The translations under genes and the position numbers were made by a program. From the NCBI GenBank assembly GCA_947625005.1, contig CANQNA010000048.1, forward strand, positions 1 to 9,538: 9,538 bases of DNA, in the 5' to 3' direction. The notes under the pieces were generated by a model. That model was not told the origin of the DNA, searched no databases, and was given only the letters and a program-made list of their open reading frames with translations. Origin of the DNA: an uncultured Bacilli bacterium. Lineage in GTDB: Bacteria; Bacillota_I; Bacilli_A; RF39; UBA660. How positions within the stretch are numbered: the stretch's first letter is position 1; the number at the start of each line of letters is the position of its first letter. Positions 1-6,873 of this stretch are shown here, piece by piece.

Positions 1-14
1 TGTTTTAATATGTT

Positions 15-20
15 AGGTGG
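15..20 (+). promoter_or_regulatory. Ribosome binding site of the LtaS-like gene
   Basis: AGGTGG lies 7 nt before ATG 28. It falls inside the longer reading frame that opens at ATG 10, so it decides the start in favour of 28. The resulting N-terminus, MKNVKNFFL, is a normal positively charged lead-in to the first membrane helix. Confidence 0.65.
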
Positions 21-27
21 TATTTTT

Positions 28-2121
28 ATGAAAAATGTAAAAAATTTTTTCTTAAATAAATTAGTAAGAAACATTTTAATATTATTTTGTTTTATTTATT
101 CAACAGAAATAATTACAAAATTACTTATGAATAATCCCTTAAAAGATTGGTCAACTTTAAGAATAGGGATTAGTTCTTTAATTTTTGCTATTATTTTAGG
201 ATATATAGGACATTTTTTCTCTAATTTATTAGCAAGAATATATTATATAATTGTAATATTTATTATGGGCTTTTATAGTTGGATGCAAATAGGTCTTTAT
301 AATTATATTGGTTTTTATATGGGAATAGGAAATACTGAACAAGGAACTAAAATAACTAGTTTCATTAAAGATTATTTAATAAGTATGAAATTTGTTCAAT
401 ATACTTTATTATTAGTTACTTTGCTCTTTATTTTATATTATTTGTTTATTGATAGATTAATCTGTAAAAAGATTGCAAAAAGAGAATTAAAGGATGAATA
501 TCAAAAAAGTAGTGCGCGTTTAATTACAATTTTAAAACATTCTATAGTTGTAGTAGTTCTTATTATTTTAGGGTTAATTTATAGTGTTACAATAATTAAT
601 AAAAAAATGCAAAATGAATTACAACCTGTACCAAATAAATATTTAATTAAATCTCCTGAAAATAGTAATTTAGCAGTTAGTCAATTTGGGGTTAATGTCT
701 ACTTTTGGGCTGATATTAGAAGTATGATTTTCCCTAGTGAAATGGATGAATCGTATACAGTGTCAAATAAAAGAGGAGGGGCCACTACAATAACTGATTT
801 CACTCGTACAATAGATGATACAGCTTGGGAAAAAGTTATTGAAAATGAAAAAAACTCTACTTTTAAAACTTTAAATAACTATTTTATTAATAGAGAAATA
901 ACTCCGAAAAATGATCATACAGGTATTTTTGAAGGTAAAAATTTAATTGTTGTTTTAATGGAAAGTGTAAATATGATTGCAATTAATCAAGAAGATTTTC
1001 CTACTCTTTATAAAATGTGGGATGAAGGAATAAGTTTTAGAAATAATTATAGTCCAAGAAACAATTGTAGTACTGGTAATAATGAGTTTACTTCTATGAC
1101 TAGTTTATTTACTATAAATAATACTTGTACAGCAAATACATATATGCGTAATAAATACTATGAAGCAATATTTAATATGTATAGAAATGAAGGCTATAAA
1201 ACAAGCAGTTATCATGGTTATACTGAACACTTTTATTATCGCGGAACAATTCATCCTAATATGGGAAGCGAAAAATATTATGGAGTAGAAGATTTAGGAA
1301 TAGACTATACAAATGATTATGGAGTATGGACTAGTGATGTTGATTTAGTAAAACAATCAGTCCCTCATTTTATTGACGAAGATAAATTTATGGTTTACTT
1401 AACAAGTGTAACTACTCATCAAACTTATAATATTCATAGTGAATTTGGAGATCATTATATGAGCTTATGGGATGATACCAATTACTCTGATATGACTAAA
1501 CGTTACTTATCTAAAATGAAATATTTGGATATGGCTATGGAAGAATTATTAAAAGAATTAGATGAAGCAGGTAAATTAGAAGATACTGTAATCGCTTTAT
1601 TCGCTGATCATTATCCTTATGGACTTACTAATAAACAAATTAATAGTGTTTTAGATTATGATGTTAATGTTAATAAAGAAATTGATAGAACACCTATGAT
1701 GATTTATAATGCTGGTTATGAAGGAGAAAAAGTAGAAAAATATACTACTATGATTGATTTACTTCCAACACTATTAAATCTATTTAATGTAGACTATGAT
1801 CCAAGATTATATTTAGGACATGATGTTTTCAGTGATTATGCAGATATGGCTATTTTTGCTGATGGAAGTTGGCAAGATAGTATTGGATATTATAATGCAG
1901 TAAGTGGTAAATTTAAAGTAAGTAATGATGATAATTTAACTCACACAAATGAAGAAATTGTTGATATTAATAATAGTATTCAAACTAAACAAAAAATGAG
2001 TGCACTTGCTATTAAAAGTAATTATTTTAAAAATTTAGGTGAAGCTTTAGAAAAATATAAAAAAGAAAGTACAACTACTACAGAAAAAGTAACAGAAGAA
2101 AGTGGAGGATCAAATGAGTAA
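28..2121 (+). CDS. LTA synthase family membrane protein (phosphoglycerol transferase / sulfatase fold)
   Basis: Probable polytopic enzyme that transfers glycerol phosphate (or a similar group) from a lipid donor outside the membrane, as in lipoteichoic acid synthesis. At 697 aa it is close to the LtaS class. The first ~195 residues hold about five hydrophobic helices (roughly 12-32, 46-66, 70-92, 122-146, 173-195), then a linker and an extracellular sulfatase-fold domain (~300-620). Visible catalytic and metal residues are E312 in VLMES, the expected nucleophile T349 in CSTGNNEF, H396 and R405 in the HGY...YYR segment, H464 in TTHQTY, and D527-H528 in ADHYPYG. The C-terminal tail is Thr/Glu-rich with no sorting signal. 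I chose ATG 28 over ATG 10 because AGGTGG at 15-20 lies 7 nt upstream. The stop overlaps the topA start by 8 nt, suggesting translational coupling. Compared with S. aureus LtaS from memory, some substrate-contact residues differ, so the exact polymer made is uncertain. Confidence 0.88.
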   Translation: MKNVKNFFLNKLVRNILILFCFIYSTEIITKLLMNNPLKDWSTLRIGISSLIFAIILGYIGHFFSNLLARIYYIIVIFIMGFYSWMQIGLYNYIGFYMGIGNTEQGTKITSFIKDYLISMKFVQYTLLLVTLLFILYYLFIDRLICKKIAKRELKDEYQKSSARLITILKHSIVVVVLIILGLIYSVTIINKKMQNELQPVPNKYLIKSPENSNLAVSQFGVNVYFWADIRSMIFPSEMDESYTVSNKRGGATTITDFTRTIDDTAWEKVIENEKNSTFKTLNNYFINREITPKNDHTGIFEGKNLIVVLMESVNMIAINQEDFPTLYKMWDEGISFRNNYSPRNNCSTGNNEFTSMTSLFTINNTCTANTYMRNKYYEAIFNMYRNEGYKTSSYHGYTEHFYYRGTIHPNMGSEKYYGVEDLGIDYTNDYGVWTSDVDLVKQSVPHFIDEDKFMVYLTSVTTHQTYNIHSEFGDHYMSLWDDTNYSDMTKRYLSKMKYLDMAMEELLKELDEAGKLEDTVIALFADHYPYGLTNKQINSVLDYDVNVNKEIDRTPMMIYNAGYEGEKVEKYTTMIDLLPTLLNLFNVDYDPRLYLGHDVFSDYADMAIFADGSWQDSIGYYNAVSGKFKVSNDDNLTHTNEEIVDINNSIQTKQKMSALAIKSNYFKNLGEALEKYKKESTTTTEKVTEESGGSNE
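2104..2108 (+). promoter_or_regulatory. Ribosome binding site of topA, inside the upstream gene
   Basis: GGAGG lies 5 nt before ATG 2114, within the last codons of the LtaS-like gene. It rules out the in-frame GTG at 2102, which would overlap the Shine-Dalgarno itself. It is the only canonical GGAGG in the window; most other genes use AGGTG-type sites. Confidence 0.75.
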
Positions 2122-4141
2122 TTTAGTTATTGTGGAGTCTCCCAGCAAAACAAAAACTATAAAGAAATTTTTAGGTAGTAATTATGAAGTAGTTTCTTCA
2201 AAGGGACACATCAGAGACTTAGCAACAAGCGGTAAATATGGTTTTGGTATTGATGTTGATAATAATTTTGAACCAAATTATATACCAATAAAAGGGAAAA
2301 AAAGTGTTATTAATGATTTAAAAAAAGCGGCTAAGAATAGTGATAAAGTTTATTTAGCTACTGACCCTGATAGAGAAGGAGAAGCAATTAGTTGGCATTT
2401 ATTTGATGCTATAGGTTTAAAAAATTCGGATTATGAAAGAGTAGTATTTAATGAAATAACGGCAAATGCTGTTAAAGAAGCATTTAATCATCCTCGTAAA
2501 ATTGATTATGCTTTAGTTAAAAGTCAAGAAACTAGAAGAATGTTAGATAGAATAATTGGTTTTAGATTAAGTAAATTAATGCAATCTAAAACAGGTGGAA
2601 AAAGTGCCGGAAGAGTTCAAAGTGTTGCACTCAAATTAGTTGTTGATAGAGAAAGAGAAATAGAGAATTTTATTCCAGAGGAATATTGGAGTATTGATGC
2701 TATTTTTCCTGATTTTAAAGCTAGTTTAGAAAAATATAAAAAAGATAAATTAGAATTAAAAAATGAAGCCGAAGTGCAAGAAGTTTTAGATAAATTATCT
2801 AAAAATTTTTCTATTGAATCAATTGAAGAAAAAAAGAAAAATAAAAAAGGAGTAATGCCTTTTACCACTTCTACTTTACAACAAGCTTGTGCAAATAAAT
2901 TTAATTATGGTGCAAGTAAAACTATGCGTATTGCCCAAAAACTTTATGAAGGAGTAGAAATTGCAGGAGAAAGTGTAGGTTTAATTACTTATATGAGAAC
3001 TGATTCTACTCGTTTAAGTGAAGTATTTGTTAGTGAAGCCTTAGAATTTATTAAAGAAAAGTATGGTAATGAATATGTTGGTAGTGTAAAAATTGCCAAA
3101 AAGAAAGATAATGTTCAAGATGCTCATGAAGCAATTAGACCAACTTATGTAAATAGAACTCCAGAATCAATTAAACAATACTTATCACCTGATGAATATA
3201 AAATTTATAAAATTATTTATGCTCGAGCTCTTGCTAGTTTGATGAAAGATGCTTCAGTATTAGCAACTACAGTTATTTTAGATAATAACGATTATAAATT
3301 TAAAGCAACAGGACAAGTTCAATTATTTGATGGTTATTTATCTTTATATGGAGACTATGTTTCAAATGAAGATGTATTTTTACCTGATTTTAAAAATTAT
3401 AAATCTAATGTTTTAATCTCAGAAAAAATAGAATCTGAACAACATTTTACTAAGCCAGCAAGTCGTTATACGGAAGCTAGTTTAATTAAAGAAATGGAAA
3501 GTTTAGGAATAGGTAGACCTAGTACTTATGCTAAAACTATGGAAACATTAAAAGAACGTGCTTATGTTAAAGTAGAAGATAAAAAGTTTTATCCCACAGA
3601 AATGGGTATTGAAACTACAGATAAATTGCAAGAATATTTTTCTAATTTGATAAATGTAGAATATACTGCAGATATGGAAACAAAATTAGATGAAATTGCT
3701 TTAGATAAATTAGATAATATTAAATTATTAAAAGAATTTTATGGAGAATTTGAACCTTTAGTTCAAAATGCTTTTGATAATATGGAGAAAAAAGCTCCAA
3801 CTATTACTGGAGAAAAATGTCCTGAATGTGGCAGTGACTTAGTTATACGTAAAGGGAAATATGGAGAGTTTACAGCATGTAGTAATTATCCTAATTGTAA
3901 ATACATAAAAAAAGAACAAAAAGAAAATACTATTATTATGAAATGTCCAAAATGTTCTGAAGGAAATATTGTAGAAAAGAAAACCAGAAAAGGAAAAATT
4001 TTTTATGGCTGCGATAATTATCCAAAGTGTAAAACAGCATTTTGGGATAAACCAATAGAAGAAAAATGTCCAAATTGTGGAGAAGTTTTAGTAGAAAAGA
4101 AAGATAAAATTAAATGTTCAAACTGTGATTTTGAAAAATAA
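2114..4141 (+). CDS. topA: DNA topoisomerase I (type IA)
   Basis: Relaxes negatively supercoiled DNA through a transient 5'-phosphotyrosine cut of one strand. At 675 aa it is typical of Firmicutes TopA. The N-terminal Toprim domain begins LVIVESPSKT (E8 catalytic) and carries the acidic triad D84, D86, E88 in DPDREGE. The active-site Tyr is Y293 in ITYMRTDSTR, and the conserved GIGRPSTYA segment follows in the core. The C-terminus has three zinc-ribbon modules, each with two Cys pairs, at about residues 569-595, 611-639 and 652-671. These help bind single-stranded DNA in this family. The start at 2114 is set by GGAGG 5 nt upstream and gives MSNLVIVES, the usual TopA N-terminus. It overlaps the preceding gene by 8 nt and is followed after 16 nt by a wall-hydrolase-like gene. 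The common dprA neighbour is not present in this window. No missing key residue was seen. Confidence 0.98.
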   Translation: MSNLVIVESPSKTKTIKKFLGSNYEVVSSKGHIRDLATSGKYGFGIDVDNNFEPNYIPIKGKKSVINDLKKAAKNSDKVYLATDPDREGEAISWHLFDAIGLKNSDYERVVFNEITANAVKEAFNHPRKIDYALVKSQETRRMLDRIIGFRLSKLMQSKTGGKSAGRVQSVALKLVVDREREIENFIPEEYWSIDAIFPDFKASLEKYKKDKLELKNEAEVQEVLDKLSKNFSIESIEEKKKNKKGVMPFTTSTLQQACANKFNYGASKTMRIAQKLYEGVEIAGESVGLITYMRTDSTRLSEVFVSEALEFIKEKYGNEYVGSVKIAKKKDNVQDAHEAIRPTYVNRTPESIKQYLSPDEYKIYKIIYARALASLMKDASVLATTVILDNNDYKFKATGQVQLFDGYLSLYGDYVSNEDVFLPDFKNYKSNVLISEKIESEQHFTKPASRYTEASLIKEMESLGIGRPSTYAKTMETLKERAYVKVEDKKFYPTEMGIETTDKLQEYFSNLINVEYTADMETKLDEIALDKLDNIKLLKEFYGEFEPLVQNAFDNMEKKAPTITGEKCPECGSDLVIRKGKYGEFTACSNYPNCKYIKKEQKENTIIMKCPKCSEGNIVEKKTRKGKIFYGCDNYPKCKTAFWDKPIEEKCPNCGEVLVEKKDKIKCSNCDFEK

Positions 4142-4144
4142 TTA

Positions 4145-4149
4145 AGGTG
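4145..4149 (+). promoter_or_regulatory. Ribosome binding site deciding a GTG start at 4158
   Basis: AGGTG lies 8 nt before GTG 4158. The earlier in-frame GTG at 4149 begins on the last base of this site, so it cannot be used with it. This supports a GTG-initiated protein starting MSRRRKK. Confidence 0.6.
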
Positions 4150-4157
4150 TGGTAAAA

Positions 4158-5279
4158 GTGAGCAGAAGAAGAAAAAAAGAAAAGTTAAAGTTAAGAAAAG
4201 AAGTTAAAAATTTCTTAGTATTTTTACTTATTCTTTTTGTTGGATTTTTGGTATATAAAAAATCTAATAATATTTCTTTTGCTTTTTCTGATAAAGTAAT
4301 CTCAATTGATGCGCCTAAAATTATGTATCTTGCTCTAAATGACAAAGTTAAACCTGATATTACTATTAAAACTAAAAATAATAAAAAAGCTCAAATTACT
4401 TATAAAAGCGAAAATGAAAAAATTATCACAATAGAAGATGATAATTTTAAAGCCAATAATATTGGAGAAACGAATGTAACTATTTCTAGTGAAAATGGAT
4501 TAACAAAGAATATAAAAGTAGTTGTAACTGATTTAATTCAAGTACCATCTGCTTCTTTAAATGATGCTAAAAAAAGATTATCATGTGAAGTTTATAGTGA
4601 AGAAGAAGTTGAATTATTAGATAAAATACTTTTAACAAGAATTGAAACTGCCGGATATAAAACAAGAGCCGGAGTTGTTGCGGCAGCTAGATTTTTAACT
4701 TTAGAGTTTCCTTATAAAATTAATTATTTTTACGAAAATGGTCGATTATCAGGAACTGACAGAGATTATATAGATGGAGAAGGAAGATACTATCACAAAG
4801 GATTATATTTAAGTAAGTCTAAATATTCTACTCTTGCTAAAAATGCTAGCACAGCAAGTCCTAAAATATGGGGTTGTGAATTATATGACAATGCTACTAA
4901 ATCTTATAGTCCAAATGGTTTAAATTGTAGTGGATTTGTCTCATGGGCTATGCTAAATGGAGGCTTTGATGTTGGAGATATTGGGGCTGGTATAACTGAA
5001 CAACACGATTTTACTGATATTGGAGAAAAAGTTAAAATTGATGAAGATTTATTAAATAGTGGTAAAGTTAAAGTAGGAGACTTAATTGGCAGAAATGGTC
5101 ATATTGCTATTATTATTGGTTTAGAAGACAATACTATTTATGTAGCAGAAAGTTATGTTCCAAATTTAAAACTTCGAACATTTACTAAAGAAGATTTACT
5201 TGCTAGTGAAGACTTTAATTATATAATGTTGATGGATTCCGTTTATTTAAGTGATGGTAATTTAACGAATATGTGGTAA
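4158..5279 (+). CDS. Membrane-anchored Big2-like and NlpC/P60-like wall protein
   Basis: Likely cell-surface protein acting on peptidoglycan, anchored by its N-terminus; 373 aa from GTG 4158. A very basic cytoplasmic start (MSRRRKKEKLKLRKE) precedes one membrane helix (~18-33). A bacterial Ig-like (Big2-type) domain follows at about 45-128, with the ITYKSEN...NIGETNVTI pattern of that fold. A linker region leads to a Cys/His peptidase-like domain at ~215-365. C257 in LNCSGFVSW matches the nucleophile motif of NlpC/P60 enzymes, H315 in RNGHIAIII is the expected base, and E331 in VAESY could be the third polar residue. Such domains usually cut peptide stems of peptidoglycan. The domain calls come from motif reading alone, and a CHAP-like or amidase variant remains possible. 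It starts 16 nt after topA, so it is probably cotranscribed with it. No cleavable signal peptide is obvious; the helix looks like an anchor. Confidence 0.78.
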   Translation: MSRRRKKEKLKLRKEVKNFLVFLLILFVGFLVYKKSNNISFAFSDKVISIDAPKIMYLALNDKVKPDITIKTKNNKKAQITYKSENEKIITIEDDNFKANNIGETNVTISSENGLTKNIKVVVTDLIQVPSASLNDAKKRLSCEVYSEEEVELLDKILLTRIETAGYKTRAGVVAAARFLTLEFPYKINYFYENGRLSGTDRDYIDGEGRYYHKGLYLSKSKYSTLAKNASTASPKIWGCELYDNATKSYSPNGLNCSGFVSWAMLNGGFDVGDIGAGITEQHDFTDIGEKVKIDEDLLNSGKVKVGDLIGRNGHIAIIIGLEDNTIYVAESYVPNLKLRTFTKEDLLASEDFNYIMLMDSVYLSDGNLTNMW

Positions 5280-5282
5280 ATT

Positions 5283-5298
5283 TAAAATATATATTTTA
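5283..5298. repeat. Perfect 16-bp AT palindrome
   Basis: TAAAATATATATTTTA is a perfect inverted repeat (TAAAATAT / ATATTTTA) in the 31-nt gap between the NlpC-like gene and the small membrane protein. Its inner 14 bases recur exactly at 5316-5329. It could be a protein-binding site or weak hairpin, but palindromes arise easily in such AT-rich DNA. Confidence 0.5.
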
Positions 5299-5310
5299 GT
5301 AAGGTGATTT

Positions 5311-5511
5311 ATGAGAAAATATATATTTTTTTTAATAGGAATAATTTTAATTAGTTTATCTATTACTTTTCAAATACTTTACTTAAATCTTTTAACAATT
5401 GGCTATAGTTTTTTAGATTATCTATTATTTATTGTAAAACGTTTAGAATGCTTAATAATCATACCAGGTATAATTTTAATTTTTACTATGCTTAAAATGA
5501 AATCTAAATAA
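5311..5511 (+). CDS. Small hypothetical membrane protein, two helices
   Basis: A 66-aa protein I do not recognise. It is almost entirely hydrophobic, with two probable membrane helices (about residues 4-31 and 45-62) joined by a short segment containing FIVKRLE. The ends are basic: MRK at the start and KMKSK at the stop. The start is well supported by AAGGTGAT at 5301-5308 just before ATG 5311, the same kind of site used by dnaI and ffh, so I consider the gene real despite its length. It follows the NlpC-like gene by 31 nt and is probably the last gene of that run. No catalytic motif is visible. A role as a small partner of the upstream envelope proteins is possible only by position. Confidence 0.65.
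   Translation: MRKYIFFLIGIILISLSITFQILYLNLLTIGYSFLDYLLFIVKRLECLIIIPGIILIFTMLKMKSK
5316..5329. repeat. Second exact copy of the 14-bp AT palindrome
   Basis: AAAATATATATTTT is identical to 5284-5297 and offset by 32 bp, about three helical turns. It lies within the first codons of the 66-aa membrane protein gene, encoding part of MRKYIFF. The two copies flank that gene's ribosome binding site, so pairing between them could in principle hide it. Confidence 0.45.
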
Positions 5512-5543
5512 ACTAGAGATCATTTTTTATTTGTAATAATTAG

Positions 5544-5572
5544 TTGTTTTTTTAGAACTTTTAATATAAAAT
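5544..5572 (+). promoter_or_regulatory. Candidate vegetative promoter for dnaB-dnaI
   Basis: TTGTTT at 5544-5549 and TAAAAT at 5567-5572 are separated by 17 bp, upstream of dnaB. The -10 matches five of six SigA consensus positions, but the -35 matches only TTG. Its place in the largest gap between the two gene groups supports it. The AT-rich background makes chance matches likely. Confidence 0.4.
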
Positions 5573-5594
5573 AAACTTAAGTGAGATGAGGCTA

Positions 5595-6869
5595 ATGAAA
5601 ACGATTACTTTACTTCCTGCAGATACTTATACAGTATATAATCAAACTATTCTTACTGATTTAGATCGGAAAGTTTTAATAAATTTATATGAACCGATAA
5701 TTGGAATGCAGGCGATTAGTTTATTTTTTACTTTATGGAGTGATTTAGATAAAGCTGAATTAAGTAGTAACACTTTAACTCATCATCATTTAATGACTAT
5801 TTTAAAAGCAAATTTAGAAACAATTAAAGAAGCGAGAAAATGTTTAGAAGCAGTAGGACTTTTAAAAAGTTATTTAAAAATTTCGGAAAATATAAATGAA
5901 TATATTTATGAATTATATAGTCCTATGTCTCCTAAAGAATTTTTCTCTCATCCTATTCTAAATGTTATTTTATATAATAATATTGGAATAAAAGAATATG
6001 AAAGATTAAATGAATATTATAAAAAAAATAGTATAGATTATAATAATTTTGTGGAAATAACTGCAACTATGAATCAAACATTTGCATCTATTGATAGTTT
6101 AGAAATTAAAGAAACTAGAGGAGTAAAAGAAATAGGAGTAAACTTAGATAATAAAATAGATTTTGATTTGATTATTACTTCTTTACCATCTAACATGTTA
6201 AGTGTTCGCGCCCTAAATAAAAGAGTAAAAGAATTGATAAATAGTTTAGCGTTTGTTTATAATTTAGATACTTTAAAAATGATGGAAATTTTAAGAACAG
6301 TAGTTGATGATAATGGAATGATTAATAAACAAAAATTAATAGATGCTACTAGAAAATATTATGAATTTAATCATAATGGTAATTTACCAACCTTAATTTA
6401 TCGTACTCAACCAGAATATCTAAAAAATCCTGATGGAGAAACTAATGATCGAGCAAGAATGATTCATATTATGGAAAATTATAGTCCTTATGACTTTTTA
6501 AGAAAAAAATATAGAGGAGCAACTCCAACTAATCGTGATGTTAGATTATTAGAATATTTAGCAGTTGATTTAAAATTAAAGCCAGGAGTTATTAATGTTT
6601 TAATTGATTATATCCTAAGAGTACATGATAATAAATTAAATCGTAGTTTTGTTGAAACAATTGCCGGACAATGGGCTCGTATGGGTTTTGTAACAGTAGA
6701 AGATGCTATGAAATTTGCGGAAAAAGAGTACAAGAAAAATAATAAAAATAAAGAAAACAGTAAAAAGCAAAATAATATTCCAATTTGGTTTAATGAAAGA
6801 AGTGAAAAAGTAGAGGTTAGTGAAGAAGAAAAGAAAGAATTAGAATCTCTACTAGAAGAATTTAGGTGA
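5595..6869 (+). CDS. dnaB: Replication initiation / helicase loading protein DnaB (Firmicutes type)
   Basis: Firmicutes DnaB is the membrane-associated loader that works with DnaD and DnaI to place the replicative helicase at the origin; it is not the E. coli DnaB helicase. The N-terminus (LLPADTYTVYNQ...LTDLDRKVLINLYEPIIG) matches the winged-helix start of B. subtilis DnaB as I remember it. The C-terminal DnaD/DnaB domain spans about 295-375 (YSPYDFLRKKYRG onward). It carries F352-x3-I356-x3-W360, a variant of the YxxxIxxxW signature. A basic Asn/Lys linker then leads to a terminal PIWF motif (396-399) and an acidic helix. The length, 424 aa, is slightly shorter than in B. subtilis. ATG 5595 is preferred because GAGG lies at 5588-5591, though the spacing is short; ATG 5586 is the alternative. 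It ends in TGA and is followed after 4 nt by dnaI, the expected partner. Confidence 0.92.
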   Translation: MKTITLLPADTYTVYNQTILTDLDRKVLINLYEPIIGMQAISLFFTLWSDLDKAELSSNTLTHHHLMTILKANLETIKEARKCLEAVGLLKSYLKISENINEYIYELYSPMSPKEFFSHPILNVILYNNIGIKEYERLNEYYKKNSIDYNNFVEITATMNQTFASIDSLEIKETRGVKEIGVNLDNKIDFDLIITSLPSNMLSVRALNKRVKELINSLAFVYNLDTLKMMEILRTVVDDNGMINKQKLIDATRKYYEFNHNGNLPTLIYRTQPEYLKNPDGETNDRARMIHIMENYSPYDFLRKKYRGATPTNRDVRLLEYLAVDLKLKPGVINVLIDYILRVHDNKLNRSFVETIAGQWARMGFVTVEDAMKFAEKEYKKNNKNKENSKKQNNIPIWFNERSEKVEVSEEEKKELESLLEEFR

Positions 6870-6870
6870 T
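6864..6870 (+). promoter_or_regulatory. dnaI ribosome binding site spanning the dnaB stop codon
   Basis: AGGTGAT supplies the last sense codon (AGG) and the TGA stop of dnaB and at the same time acts as Shine-Dalgarno for ATG 6874. This arrangement implies that ribosomes finishing dnaB are well placed to begin dnaI, keeping the two partner proteins in proportion. Confidence 0.7.
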
Positions 6871-6873
6871 ATA

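Noticed and set aside
2102..2113. Longer topA start at GTG 2102
   Set aside because: It overlaps the GGAGG site that serves ATG 2114 and adds residues not typical of TopA, which normally begins just before the VIVESPSK motif.
2617..2868. Open frame on the - strand inside topA
   Set aside because: Ser/Phe/Leu-rich translation typical of antisense to an AT-rich, Lys/Glu-rich gene; topA is unambiguous here.
4142..4345. Open frame on the - strand opposite the start of the NlpC-like gene
   Set aside because: Low-complexity Phe/Leu/Thr translation with no ribosome binding site support, opposite a gene with recognisable domains.
5511..5553. Possible terminator after the small membrane protein (AACTA ... 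TAGTT then a T-run)
   Set aside because: The stem is only 5 bp with a 25-nt loop; too weak to list, though the 7-T run leaves some doubt.
6867..6869. Possible Mycoplasma-type code in which TGA means Trp
   Set aside because: TGA ends dnaB exactly where the family should end, with the next ribosome binding site on top of it, and Trp is TGG throughout.
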